A stretch of DNA of 64,000 nucleotides from DATGPD01 sp041398565 (GTDB lineage: Bacteria; Planctomycetota; UBA1135; UBA2386). The translations under genes were made by a program, and so were the position numbers. The stretch covers positions 186,001 through 250,000 of the forward strand of contig JAWKUN010000003.1 of the NCBI GenBank assembly GCA_041398565.1, read 5' to 3'. Shown piece after piece: positions 17,536-26,647 of the stretch. Numbering within the stretch: the stretch's first letter is position 1; the number at the start of each line of letters is the position of its first letter. The notes under the pieces are model-generated. The model ran no database searches and was not told the DNA's origin. It saw nothing but the letters and a program-made list of their open reading frames with translations.

Positions 17536-19206
17536 ATGACCACATCCACGCGCACCCCGAAGCTCGACCCCAAGCCCGACAGTCGGGTGCGGCGGCCGCC
17601 GAGCGAGTTCACCGCCGAATGGCGCGAGCCGGAGCGCACGCTCGTCGACTACCTGGCCGCGATCTGGTCGCGCAAGATGTGGATCGTCGTGGCGATGGCG
17701 GTGTCGACGGCGGCGGCCACCGCCTACGCGCTCACCCAGCCCAACGTCTACGCCTCGCAAGCAAGCCTGTTCGTGATCGGCAACCGCAGCGGCGCCAACG
17801 CCGCCGAAGTGGCCGCCAACATGCTGCGCATGGGCAACATCGGCCCCTCGCAGGTGCTGTCCGCGCTCGAGGTGGTCAACTCGACGGTGGTGGCGCAACG
17901 TGTGGTCGACTCGGTCGGACCCGAGGAGATCACCAGGCCCTACCAGCCCGAGCGTGCCAGCGAGGAAGAGCGCGCCAAGATGGGCATCGTCGACGTCGCC
18001 ACCGACTGGATGCACGGCTTGCAGGCCAAGTTGTTCCAAGCGTCGGCGTCGCCGTTGGCGGCACAACCCGAGTTCGCCCTCGAGCAGTTCCGCAGGAACT
18101 TCGCTGCCTGGGCCGACGAGCGCGCGATGCTGGTCAAGCTCACCTACCGCGCCGGCAGCCGCACGCAGGCGCAGCGCATCCTCGAAGAGGTGGTGCACGT
18201 GGCGGTCGATCGCTACCGCGAGGTGTGCGCTCCGCCGGAGAGCCGCCAGTTCGTGCTGCAGAAGCTGGAGTCTGCCGAGAAGGAGTACACCGAGGCGAAG
18301 GTGGCGTACGACCAGTTCCTCGCCACGCACGGCCGGATGAAGTTCACCGAGGAGATCGCGGCGGCCGAGCGGGCACGGGCGAGCGTCGAGAGCCTGCTCG
18401 ACACCCAGAAGCGCGCGCGCGACAACGCCCGCGAGAATCTGCAGAAGTACGTGGAGCGCCTGGGCGAGACCGAGGAGCTGCGCAAGCGCACGCGCGAGAT
18501 CACCGAGCCGGCGGCGGGTGCGCGCGTGGAGCTGCTCAAGGAGCGGGTGCGCGTCGAAGGCCTGCGGATCGACAACGAGCGGCGCGGCGGCAGCGACAGC
18601 GACCGCAAGAGCTTCGTGGCGCAGCTCGAGAACATCGACCGCCGCCTGGAAGAGCTCGACCAGCCGCGCAAGGTGACGGTCGTCGACGACAACCCGGACT
18701 ACCTGCTGCTCGATGCGAAGATCCGCGAGCTGAGCTTCAAGCGCACCGAGCTCGACCACGAGATCCCGAGCCTGGAGGGCGAGTTGACCCAGCAGACCGA
18801 GCACCTGCGCGAGCTGTACACGTGGCAGCACGAGGGCGACCGCATCGCCGAGGCGATGGCGCGCTCGAAGACCGACTTCGAACGCCTGCGCGACATGCGT
18901 GACGCCTACGAGATCAGCGCCCAGCTCGAGACCCTCGGCCTCACCAGCCTGCAGCCGGTCGACGACCCGACGCTGCCGCTACAGAAGGAAGGGCCGCGCC
19001 GCGGCCGCATCATCGTCGCCGGCATGGCAGCGGGCCTGCTGGCGAGCATCACCCTCATCATGCTGCTGGTGCGCATGAGCCGCACGTTCCTGCGCACCTC
19101 CGAGGTCGCGGTGTGTCTCGGTCGCGGCGACGTGGTCGGCATGCCCTGGCTCGACCGCGGCAACGTCCGCCGCTTCCGTCTGGCCCGCAAGCGCGGCTGG
19201 GATTGA
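17536..19206 (+). CDS. Wzz-type polysaccharide chain-length / co-polymerase protein
   Basis: 556 residues from ATG 17536. The first membrane segment is near residues 53-72 (RKMWIVVAMAVSTAAATAYA), inside a Wzz domain that begins TLVDYLAAIWSRK. A long periplasmic part with heptad-rich helices (about residues 230-430) follows. The second membrane segment (IIVAGMAAGLLASITLIMLL) is near the C-terminus, leaving a 40-residue cytoplasmic tail. This is the architecture of polysaccharide co-polymerases. The P-loop gene four bases downstream is its expected cytoplasmic partner. The tail carries no tyrosine cluster. Confidence 0.85.
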   Translation: MTTSTRTPKLDPKPDSRVRRPPSEFTAEWREPERTLVDYLAAIWSRKMWIVVAMAVSTAAATAYALTQPNVYASQASLFVIGNRSGANAAEVAANMLRMGNIGPSQVLSALEVVNSTVVAQRVVDSVGPEEITRPYQPERASEEERAKMGIVDVATDWMHGLQAKLFQASASPLAAQPEFALEQFRRNFAAWADERAMLVKLTYRAGSRTQAQRILEEVVHVAVDRYREVCAPPESRQFVLQKLESAEKEYTEAKVAYDQFLATHGRMKFTEEIAAAERARASVESLLDTQKRARDNARENLQKYVERLGETEELRKRTREITEPAAGARVELLKERVRVEGLRIDNERRGGSDSDRKSFVAQLENIDRRLEELDQPRKVTVVDDNPDYLLLDAKIRELSFKRTELDHEIPSLEGELTQQTEHLRELYTWQHEGDRIAEAMARSKTDFERLRDMRDAYEISAQLETLGLTSLQPVDDPTLPLQKEGPRRGRIIVAGMAAGLLASITLIMLLVRMSRTFLRTSEVAVCLGRGDVVGMPWLDRGNVRRFRLARKRGWD

Positions 19207-19209
19207 TCG

Positions 19210-19926
19210 ATGGTCACCATGCAAGACCAGAGCTTTCAGCTCTTCACCTGCCGCAACAGCAAGCTGGTGCGCAACCTCGGCTGGCTGCTGCCGTTCTCCG
19301 AAGACCTGTGGAACCGCATCGTCACGTCGACGACGTCGCCGGACGCGGCCTCGACCACGCACCCGCGGCGGATCTCGGTGGTGGGCGTGCACGAGGGCGA
19401 CGGGGCCTCGACCGTGACCTACGGTCTCGCCCACTACCTGAGCGAGACGCTCGGCTACCGCACGTGCGTGCTCGAGGCCGACCTGCGCGCTCCGGCCAGC
19501 CAGGCGTCGGGGCTGGCGCCGTCGAGCTCGATCGGTCTCAAGGGCCTGCTGGCGGGCGAGTGCGGGGCCGACGAAGTGATCTTCCACGTCGATCCTCTGG
19601 GCTTCCACATCCTGCCGTCGGGCCCGACCATCGTCAGTCCGACCGCCCTGATCAACGAACGCTCGCTGCACTCGACGCTGCAGGTGCTGGACACGCTCTT
19701 CGACGTCGTCGTCGTCGACTCGCCGGCCCTCAACAACGGTCCCGAGAACCGTGCCATCCTCCACAGCGTCGATGCCTCGATCCTGGTCTTGAAGAGTGGC
19801 CGCATCGCTCCTGCGCAAGCCTCCTACTGGCTGGGCAAGGTGCACGAGAACGGGGGCAAGATCGGCGCCGTGTGCCTGAACGGCGTCAAGTTCGGTCTGC
19901 CGTCGTTCCTGCGCAACCTGCTGTAA
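19210..19926 (+). CDS. CpsD/CapB-like P-loop protein with degenerate Walker A
   Basis: 238 residues resembling the cytoplasmic ATPase domain of bacterial tyrosine kinases for exopolysaccharide. The usual GEGKST loop is instead GDGAST (residues 63-68), with Ala66 where the catalytic lysine should be. The Walker A' (VLEADLRAP) and Walker B (DVVVVDSPAL) regions are kept. There is no C-terminal tyrosine cluster. It is probably a non-catalytic or weakly nucleotide-binding partner of the upstream Wzz protein. An ATG at 19219 is an alternative start. Confidence 0.75.
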   Translation: MVTMQDQSFQLFTCRNSKLVRNLGWLLPFSEDLWNRIVTSTTSPDAASTTHPRRISVVGVHEGDGASTVTYGLAHYLSETLGYRTCVLEADLRAPASQASGLAPSSSIGLKGLLAGECGADEVIFHVDPLGFHILPSGPTIVSPTALINERSLHSTLQVLDTLFDVVVVDSPALNNGPENRAILHSVDASILVLKSGRIAPAQASYWLGKVHENGGKIGAVCLNGVKFGLPSFLRNLL

Positions 19927-20176
19927 AGCCGGGTCCGACCGGTCGCCCCATCGGAGCTACGGTTTGCCTGCGCGGTGGCGGACACCGACCGCTGTCACCG
20001 AGGGCGGGTACGCAGGCCGCGCGCGGCGGCGGCCAACCGTGAGCCATCGCCGGCGGACCTTGGGAGGGACGGGCCACGGGCCCCACCCGATTGGCGGTGG
20101 CGCGGGCACCAACTAGACTCGCCGCGCCTGCCCCGCCACGGTTTCTCCGCCGTGTTCGCCTCGTTCAGAGTCCACC

Positions 20177-21235
20177 ATGAGCCATCGTTCGCTCCCCGTC
20201 CTCTCCTTGCTCCTCGCGGCGGCGTCGTTGCCCGCGCAAACCTACAACACGGCTCCAGACGGCTTCGCCACCGTCGAGGGCAACTCCAACAACACGATTC
20301 CGTTCTGGGCGCAGTCCGGCACCTACCAGCAGGTGCACGACGCTGCGGACCTGACCAACGTGTTCGGCCCGGTCGCGGTGATCAACTCGATCAACCTGCG
20401 CAAGGACGGTTTGGTGTCCTCCACGGTCGCCGGGCGCGCTGCCGACTTCGAGTTCACGCTCGGCGTCACCACCGTGAGCGCCATCACGGCCACCGGTGTG
20501 TTCGCCACCAACCTGGGCTCGGCGCCACAGGTGGTGCTGCCGTACACCAACATCAACCTGCCGGCGCTCGCCAATGCGAGCGTGCCGAACCCCATCGGCT
20601 GGACGTTCCCCTTCACTGTGCCGTTCACCTACACGCCGTCGTCGGGCAACCTGTGCTGGGAGATGCGGTTCACCAATGCCACGGTGAACACCAACGCGGC
20701 GATGGACGCCGTGTCCCGCCTCAACGCGGAGACGCTGTCCAACGTCGGCGCCGGCTGCATCGCCACCGGGCAGACCTCGGCGGCGGCGATCGGGCTGCGC
20801 TCGCTGTCGATGACGACGGGCGCTTGGCGCAACCGTCTGGATCGCGCCGCCGTCAGCGCGCCCGCGGTGCAGCTCGTCGGCGTGGGTCAAACCACCATCC
20901 CGCTCCCCGGCTTCTGCTCGAACCTCGAAGCCCTGCCGCTGGTGACCGTGGCCGGAGGTACGGACGCGACCGGTCAGTGGGACAACACGATCACGTTCGG
21001 GTCGCTGCTCGGTGTCGCCACCCTCGACATCGTGGCGCAGTTCGCCTGGATCGACGGCGGCCTCGCCAACGGGCTCGGCCTGTCCGATGCCAGCCTCATC
21101 CGCTTGCCGGCGAACTCGATCCGTAACGTCTCGCGCATCTACAACGCGCCGAGCAACGGCGGCCTCGGCAACGAGACGGCGCTGACGGGAAGCCTCGGCG
21201 TTCGCTACGGCTTCGTGACCACCTTCGGTCAGTGA
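20177..21235 (+). CDS. Secreted protein of unknown function
   Basis: 352 residues with a signal peptide of about 21 residues (VLSLLLAAASLPAQ). The mature part is beta-rich, high in Asn, Thr, Ala and Gly, and has few cysteines (CWEM, GAGCIA, GFCSN). I recognise no domain. The composition matches the large set of secreted beta-rich proteins typical of this kind of genome. It is preceded by 250 bases without a gene and followed by the M1 peptidase gene on the same strand. Confidence 0.7.
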   Translation: MSHRSLPVLSLLLAAASLPAQTYNTAPDGFATVEGNSNNTIPFWAQSGTYQQVHDAADLTNVFGPVAVINSINLRKDGLVSSTVAGRAADFEFTLGVTTVSAITATGVFATNLGSAPQVVLPYTNINLPALANASVPNPIGWTFPFTVPFTYTPSSGNLCWEMRFTNATVNTNAAMDAVSRLNAETLSNVGAGCIATGQTSAAAIGLRSLSMTTGAWRNRLDRAAVSAPAVQLVGVGQTTIPLPGFCSNLEALPLVTVAGGTDATGQWDNTITFGSLLGVATLDIVAQFAWIDGGLANGLGLSDASLIRLPANSIRNVSRIYNAPSNGGLGNETALTGSLGVRYGFVTTFGQ

Positions 21236-21281
21236 CGTCGCGGCGGCCTCCGGCCGTCCCCAAGACGACGCCTGCGCCGCC

Positions 21282-22862
21282 ATGCGGCGTCAGGCCGCGT
21301 CGCGCGCGGCTCCCATGCTGATCCTCGCCGCTCTTCTCGCCCAGGTTGCACCGCAAGCGCGCGACCCGCTCGACGAGCGGGCCCAGGACGTGCTGCTCTA
21401 CGACATCCGGCTCGACGTCGACGTCGAGCGCGGGCGCATCGAAGGGGAGGTAGGCTACCGGATCCGCGCCCACCGACCGCTCGACCACGTGCGGTTGGAT
21501 GCGCGCCCGCCGGCGCCGCCCTCATGGCAGCTCGCTTTCCTCGACGGCCAGGGGCACGCACTGGAGGCGCGCTGGCAGGGCGAGAGCGTCGACGTCGCGC
21601 TGGGCGGCGAGGTGAAGGCCGGCGACGAGGTGCGCCTGGTGGCGACCTTCGCCGGTCAGCCTCCCGGCGGCTTCGCCTTCGCCGACAACCGCTACGGCGA
21701 GCGCCTGGCGTTCACCGACCACTACTCGATCCGCGCGCACGGCTGGCTGCCGTGCGTCGACGATCCCGCCGACCGAGCCTGCTTCCGCACGCACCTCACC
21801 TATCCGGCCAAGCTGATGGCGCTGGCCAGCGGCGCGCCTGCGGCGCGGGGTGGGTCGGAACCGCCGCCGGAAGGTCGAAGCACCCTCGAGCGGGAGACCA
21901 CGAGCGACATCCCACCCTACATGTATGCCATCGTCGTCGGCCCGTTTGCCGAGGTCCGCGAGTCAGGTGATCCGCGCCTGCTACCGCACTTGATCTACCG
22001 GCAGGACGTGGCAGCGGCGAAGCCGGCGCTCGTGCATCACGCGGCGTGGTTGCACACGATGGAGGAGACGTTCGGGCCCTACGCCTACGGCACCTACCGC
22101 GTCGTGCAGTGTCCGACGCGGTGGGGCGGGTTCGAAGCGCCGGGCAACGTGCAGCTTTCCGAACGGTTGTTCGAAGGGCCCGACCAGGGTGTCGGCACGC
22201 TGGCGCACGAGCTGACGCACATGTGGTTCGGCGACGCGGTGGGTTACGCGCAGTGGCGGGAGGTGTGGCTGAGCGAAGGCTTCGCCTCGTACTTCGGGCC
22301 CTGGCTGCACGCCCAGACCGGCGGGCCGCCGCTCGCCGACACGATGCGGCGGTTGCGTGAGGCCTGGCGGCGTTCGGCGGACGGGCGCACCAAGAGTGTG
22401 CGTTGGGACGGCTTCAAGCACCCGGACTTCGCGCTCAACGCCAACACCTACCCCAAAGGCGCCTGGGTGCTGCACATGCTCCGCGGCGAGCTGGGCGAAG
22501 CGGCCTTCTTCGCGGCCGTTCGCGCCTACTACCGCGAATTCGCCGGGCGCGCGATCACCACCGCCGACTTCGTGCAGGCCGTCGAGCAGGCCACCGGCAA
22601 GGATCTCGGCTGGTTCTTCTCCCAGTGGCTCGACCAGCCGAACTGCCCGGAGCTCGAGGTCGAGGACGACGGCGAGACGGTCCTCGTGCGCCAGACGCAG
22701 CGCCAGCCGCCGTATCGCTTCCACCTGCGGCTCGGCTACGTCGACGGGGAAGGGAAGGAGCGCGACGTGGTCGGGGAGATCGCCGAGCGCGAGGCGCGCA
22801 TCCGGGTGGGACCGCACCGCGACCTGCAGCTCGATCCGCGGGTCGAGCTGTTGTTCCGTTGA
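21282..22862 (+). CDS. M1 family zinc metallopeptidase (aminopeptidase)
   Basis: 526 residues with a signal peptide (PMLILAALLAQVAPQ), so probably periplasmic. The N-terminal beta domain is followed by the catalytic domain. Zinc ligands are His309, His313 and Glu332 in HELTHMWFGD...WLSEGF, the HExxH-18-E pattern of M1 gluzincins. The exopeptidase loop, GxMEN in most members, reads GGFEAPGN. The Glu is kept, so the N-terminal amine site may remain. The large C-terminal helical domain of longer aminopeptidases is absent. It probably trims peptides outside the cytoplasm. Confidence 0.88.
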   Translation: MRRQAASRAAPMLILAALLAQVAPQARDPLDERAQDVLLYDIRLDVDVERGRIEGEVGYRIRAHRPLDHVRLDARPPAPPSWQLAFLDGQGHALEARWQGESVDVALGGEVKAGDEVRLVATFAGQPPGGFAFADNRYGERLAFTDHYSIRAHGWLPCVDDPADRACFRTHLTYPAKLMALASGAPAARGGSEPPPEGRSTLERETTSDIPPYMYAIVVGPFAEVRESGDPRLLPHLIYRQDVAAAKPALVHHAAWLHTMEETFGPYAYGTYRVVQCPTRWGGFEAPGNVQLSERLFEGPDQGVGTLAHELTHMWFGDAVGYAQWREVWLSEGFASYFGPWLHAQTGGPPLADTMRRLREAWRRSADGRTKSVRWDGFKHPDFALNANTYPKGAWVLHMLRGELGEAAFFAAVRAYYREFAGRAITTADFVQAVEQATGKDLGWFFSQWLDQPNCPELEVEDDGETVLVRQTQRQPPYRFHLRLGYVDGEGKERDVVGEIAEREARIRVGPHRDLQLDPRVELLFR

Positions 22863-22899
22863 TGCCGGCAGACGGCCGCGTGGCCGCCGGCGTGCGTCG

Positions 22900-23133
22900 T
22901 CAGTGGGCCTGGGTGAGCTCTCGGATGATGCGCTGGTAGTCCGCGACCTCGTTGGAGTACCAGACCGCGCCGAGAGCGAGGCCGAGGAGCGCGACCACCA
23001 GGGTCACGGCCAAGATCCAGCAGGCGAGTCGGTACCTTCGCGCGCGATCCATCTCGCCGAGAAGCAGGTGGCTCAGGTCGGCGTCGGCCTTGCCGTCGTG
23101 GATCCTTGCCTCGATTCGGTCCCAATCAATCAT
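22900..23133 (-). CDS. Small single-span membrane protein coupled to ECF sigma factor
   Basis: 77 residues from ATG 23133. A GAGG eight bases upstream supports this start over GTG 23142. The ATG overlaps the stop of the sigma gene by eight bases, so translation is coupled. A charged cytoplasm-like N-terminus (MIDWDRIEARIHDGKADAD) is followed by one membrane span (WILAVTLVVALLGLALGAVW) and a short tail. Position and topology fit an anti-sigma factor, but no zinc-finger cysteine/histidine motif is present. The role is inferred from context. Confidence 0.75.
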   Translation of the reverse strand: MIDWDRIEARIHDGKADADLSHLLLGEMDRARRYRLACWILAVTLVVALLGLALGAVWYSNEVADYQRIIRELTQAH

Positions 23134-23614
23134 GGTGTGCACCTCGTAGCTCGATCTCCTTGATCACCTTCTTCACCGCGCTCGCGCTGATGCCGAGACG
23201 CTGCGCGATGTCGCGCTGACTCATCCCGTCCACATGCTGCGTGGCGATCGTCATGCCTGCAGGGTGGATGCCGTTCAGCCAGGTCGCGATCTTCGCGATC
23301 CTCGACCTGTCCGCACCGCAGTCTGCCGGCGGCGGCGGGGCCGCCACGTGTGCCGGATCCAGCTCGCGTTCGCGACGGCGTCGCGACCTGCGGTGATGGT
23401 CGGCGATCTTGTTCTTCAAGATCGCGAACGCGACTCGACGGAGCTGGGCGTCCGAGCAAAGGTGGCCCCGATCGCGGTCGAGTTTCACGACCGCCGCCAG
23501 GGCCTCTTGCACGGCGTCCCTCGCCGATTCGCCGCACGCGATCTCCTTGCCAGCGCGGAGGCACAAGCTCTTGCCGAGCTCTTCGTAGCGCTGGTCGGTC
23601 GAGTCCGACGTCAT
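23126..23614 (-). CDS. ECF-type RNA polymerase sigma factor
   Basis: 162 residues from ATG 23614 (MTSDSTDQRYEELGK). Upstream extension of the frame reads through a repeat and is unlikely to be coding. Region 2 includes ESARDAVQEALAAVVK and AFAILKNKIADHHRRSRRR. A Pro/Ala linker follows, and region 4 is the helix-turn-helix MSQRDIAQRLGISASAVKKV. It is coupled to a tiny membrane protein that may hold it inactive. The gene is divergent from typical ECF groups and I do not assign one. Confidence 0.82.
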   Translation of the reverse strand: MTSDSTDQRYEELGKSLCLRAGKEIACGESARDAVQEALAAVVKLDRDRGHLCSDAQLRRVAFAILKNKIADHHRRSRRRRERELDPAHVAAPPPPADCGADRSRIAKIATWLNGIHPAGMTIATQHVDGMSQRDIAQRLGISASAVKKVIKEIELRGAHHD

Positions 23615-23686
23615 GATAGGGTGGGGGCCAGGATTCTCGTGGCGAGGCAGCCACCTCGTCGCGAGACGCTGCCAGTCGATCAGGTG

Positions 23687-23790
23687 CGCGATCGCGAGCC
23701 TTCGGCTCTGAGCCTGTGAGAGAATCGAGCGTACAGGCTCCGAGCCATGTTGCTGGCGATCGCCTTCGCGATCGCGAGCCTTCGGCTCAG
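23687..23790 (+). repeat. Dispersed repeat element, left copy
   Basis: 23745-23790 is exactly repeated, inverted, at 27296-27341 (46 bases). Similarity with small indels extends back to about 23717. A partial direct copy of its core GCGATCGCGAGCCTTCGGCTC lies at 23687-23707. The core contains the hairpin GAGCC-TTC-GGCTC, and GAGCCTGT (23710-23717) pairs with ACAGGCTC (23733-23740). The element ends within the stop codon of the coiled-coil gene. It looks like a REP-like extragenic repeat; no transposase is near. Confidence 0.8.
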
Positions 23791-24623
23791 TTGCCATTCC
23801 CCGCCTTCGTCATGGTCTCGTTGAGCGTGCCGAACGGGACCTTGCGTGTCTTCACGACCTTGCGCGTCTTCGGCACCTTCTCGACGAAGGTGCGTTCGAT
23901 CGCGAGGCTCATGCGCGCGCCCAGCCACGGGCGTGCCGCGAACAGGCTGCGGTGGTTGGCGTACACGTGCAGCGTCACGTTCCGCGGGTTGGCCCACTCG
24001 ACACGGTGGCGGGTCTTGTCGTCGACGTTGCGGGTCAGGATCTCGACCGAGGGCTGGCCGACGGCATTCCAACCCTCCGGCACCTGGAGCGAACGGGCAT
24101 CGTGCTCCGGGGATCCGTTGCTGGCGTAGGCCGTCTCCGACGTCATGGTCCGTCGCTCGTGGCGCACGACGTCCTCGATGTAGCTCTCCTCGACCTCGTA
24201 CCTCTGGTCGACGAGCGTCGAGTTGATCGTCTTGAACATCTCATCGGCCTGCTTGGTCCGCACTTCGAGGGCCTCGATCTTGGTGCGCGCGGCCTTCTCG
24301 TACTGCTTGAAGTCCTCCTCCGTCTTGGTCTGGCGTTGCTGCAGCCCGTCGAGTTCCTGCCGGAGCTCCTTGTTCTCCGCCTGCAGGGCCTCGAGCTGCA
24401 AGTGCAAGCTCTCGTTGCGCTGCCGTTCGGCATCGAGGGCGCGGATCAGCTTCTCGAGGGAGCGCTGCAGCTCCTTGTTCTCCTGTTCCAGTTGCTGGAT
24501 GCGCTGCTTGTCATTGAGATCGGTTCGTTGCTCAGGCGCGGCTTCCGGCGGCTTCTGCGCCCAACCGGCTCCTCCGCTCCACAGCGCCAGGGCGACGACG
24601 ATCTTGGGGATGGGGTTGTTCAT
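23787..24623 (-). CDS. Secreted coiled-coil protein, unknown function
   Basis: 278 residues from ATG 24623. GGAGG five bases upstream picks this start over ATG 24635. The signal peptide (IVVALALWSGGAGWAQ) is followed by a long heptad coiled coil at about residues 40-120 (IQQLEQENKELQRSLEKL, LQAENKELRQELDGLQQR). A C-terminal globular part then follows (VPEGWNAVGQPSVEILTRNV, ANPRNVTLHVYANHRS) with a basic Lys-Thr-Arg-Lys-rich end. No enzyme motif is seen. It could be a periplasmic scaffold. It diverges from the sulfatase gene. Confidence 0.75.
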   Translation of the reverse strand: MNNPIPKIVVALALWSGGAGWAQKPPEAAPEQRTDLNDKQRIQQLEQENKELQRSLEKLIRALDAERQRNESLHLQLEALQAENKELRQELDGLQQRQTKTEEDFKQYEKAARTKIEALEVRTKQADEMFKTINSTLVDQRYEVEESYIEDVVRHERRTMTSETAYASNGSPEHDARSLQVPEGWNAVGQPSVEILTRNVDDKTRHRVEWANPRNVTLHVYANHRSLFAARPWLGARMSLAIERTFVEKVPKTRKVVKTRKVPFGTLNETMTKAGNGN

Positions 24624-25087
24624 GGCTGCCTCCATGTCGCTCAGCCACCGTGCTGGCAGGGTGGTGAGGCAAATAATCCTCACTCGAAGGGCCCATCGTA
24701 TGGGAAGAACCCGGCGCCACCGCCGTGCGGATCCGAGGACGCCGGATGGCACTCGACGCCGGGTCGGGTGGCGCCCGTCGCCGCCACGTGGCAACGCCGC
24801 TGGGTCGGAGGAGTCGACCAGATGATGGTGTCCGGATCGCGGCGCATTCCGAAGCAGACGAATCGGATCGGGGCGCCGTCGCAGGCCGACAGCAGCAAGA
24901 GCCGTCGAGGCACCGCTGCCTGGCCCGACCGGTCGGCGCGCCGACGCCTGCAACCACCTGATCTTCGCGACGGACTTCGGCAAACACCTCGATCGGCTGC
25001 CTTGGCTTCGCTCGATGAGGCGCGGGGTCGACGGCCCGGGCGGTGCCGGCGCCGGCGTATGCTCGCGGAGTGGTCCTCGTCTCCGGC
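24624..25087. other. Divergent intergenic region with AT-rich hairpin
   Basis: 464 bases between the coiled-coil gene (minus) and the sulfatase gene (plus) with no convincing gene. GTGAGG (24664-24669) and CCTCAC (24678-24683) enclose the AT-rich loop CAAATAAT. This sits about 45-60 bases upstream of the coiled-coil start and is a possible promoter/operator site. The rest shows nothing recognisable. Confidence 0.4.
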
Positions 25088-26647
25088 ATGCGCGCGGGCT
25101 CCCATCGCCTGCTTCATCGAGTCCTCGCCGGCCTCGGTCTCCTGGTCCTTGCCTCCTGCCAGGCGTCGGCTCCCGCGTCTTCGCGCCCGAACGTGCTGTT
25201 CGTCGCCGTCGACGACCTGCGCCCCGAGCTCGGCTGCTACGGCGCCAGCCACGTTCTGACCCCGAACATCGACCGTCTGGCGCAGAGCGGGATGCTGTTC
25301 ACGCAGGCCCACTGCCAGCAGGCGGTCTGCAACCCGTCGCGCGCCAGCGTGATGACGGGCCTGCGGCCGGAGACACTGGGCGTTCTCGACCTGCGCACCG
25401 ACTTCCGCACCACGATGCCGCACGCGGTCACCGTGGCGCAGCACTTCCGGGAGCACGGCTACCGCACCTGGGCGATCGGCAAGATCTTCCACAACAACCT
25501 GCCGGACCCGGTCTCGTGGAGCGACGTCAAGACCTACCTCGACGGCTACCCGTTCGATCCCGACGCGGTCTACCGCGACCCGGTCAACGTCGCGGGTCTG
25601 GCGGCGCGGCAGGCGGAGATCGTGGCGCGCGGGCGTCAGCAGCGCTTCGTCGACCGCTTCGGCCAGTGGTACCTCAAGCTCGTCGCCACCGAGGCGCCCG
25701 ATGTCGCCGACGACGCCTACTACGACGGCGCGCAGGCCACGGCGGCGATCGCCAAGCTGGCCGAACTGAAGGAGAGCGGCCAGCCATTCTTCGCGGCGGT
25801 GGGCTTCTACCGCCCGCACCTGCCGTTCAACGCGCCGAAGCGCTACTGGGACCTGTACGACCGCGCGCGCCTGCCGCTGGCGCGCGATGCGGAGCCGGTG
25901 CAGGGCGCGCCGCTCATGGCCGTCAACACCATGCGCGAGCTGCGTGGCTACGCCGACTTCAAGGACGCCCCCACGCCGCACGAGGGCGCGCTGAGCGACG
26001 CGCAGGCGCGGCTGCTGCGTCACGGCTACTTTGCCTCGGTCAGCTATATCGACGCGCAGATCGGCCGCCTGCTCGACGCGCTCGAGCACCTCGACCTCGC
26101 CGACGACACGATCGTGGTGCTGTGGAGTGACCACGGCTGGAAGCTCGGCGAGCACCGGAGCTGGTGCAAGATGACCAACTACGACGTCGACACCCGCGTG
26201 CCGCTGGTCGTGCGCGTACCCGGTGCGCGCAGCCGCGGCAGCCGCTGCGATCGCCTCGTGGAGCTGGTCGACCTCTACCCGACGCTGTGCGAACTGTGCC
26301 GTCTACCGACGCCTTCCGGGCTCGAGGGCGTCAGCATGGCGCCGCTCCTCGCCGAGCCCACCCGTCGGTGGAAGAGCGCAGCGTTCAGCGTGTTCTTGCG
26401 CGAGGGCATCTGGGTGGCGCCCGATGGCGTCGAGTACTACGGACGCACGATCCGCACCGACCGCTGGCGCTACGTGGAGTGGGTCGTGCGCGCGTCCGGG
26501 GCGCCGGCGGGCCGCGAGCTGTACGACCACGACAGCGACCCCGGGGAGGCCGTGAACGTCGCCGCGGCGCCGGAGCACGCACCGATCGTCGCCGAGCTGG
26601 CGCGGCGTCTTGCCGACGGGTGGCGGGGGGCTCTGCCTGATCGCTGA
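25088..26647 (+). CDS. Sulfatase lipoprotein, iduronate-2-sulfatase-like
   Basis: 519 residues from ATG 25088. The signal peptide ends in a lipobox (VLASC), so it is a lipoprotein outside the cytoplasm. The metal-binding N-terminus is PNVLFVAVDDLRPELGCYG. The modification site CNPSRASVMTG contains Cys81, which would become formylglycine (Cys-type, needing a formylglycine-generating enzyme). Other family sites are GFYRPHLPFNAPKRYW, LWSDHGWKLGEH and NYDVDTRVPLVV. This set is that of iduronate-2-sulfatase-like enzymes. It likely removes sulfate from polysaccharide. The first 184-bp repeat begins two bases before its stop codon. Confidence 0.9.
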   Translation: MRAGSHRLLHRVLAGLGLLVLASCQASAPASSRPNVLFVAVDDLRPELGCYGASHVLTPNIDRLAQSGMLFTQAHCQQAVCNPSRASVMTGLRPETLGVLDLRTDFRTTMPHAVTVAQHFREHGYRTWAIGKIFHNNLPDPVSWSDVKTYLDGYPFDPDAVYRDPVNVAGLAARQAEIVARGRQQRFVDRFGQWYLKLVATEAPDVADDAYYDGAQATAAIAKLAELKESGQPFFAAVGFYRPHLPFNAPKRYWDLYDRARLPLARDAEPVQGAPLMAVNTMRELRGYADFKDAPTPHEGALSDAQARLLRHGYFASVSYIDAQIGRLLDALEHLDLADDTIVVLWSDHGWKLGEHRSWCKMTNYDVDTRVPLVVRVPGARSRGSRCDRLVELVDLYPTLCELCRLPTPSGLEGVSMAPLLAEPTRRWKSAAFSVFLREGIWVAPDGVEYYGRTIRTDRWRYVEWVVRASGAPAGRELYDHDSDPGEAVNVAAAPEHAPIVAELARRLADGWRGALPDR

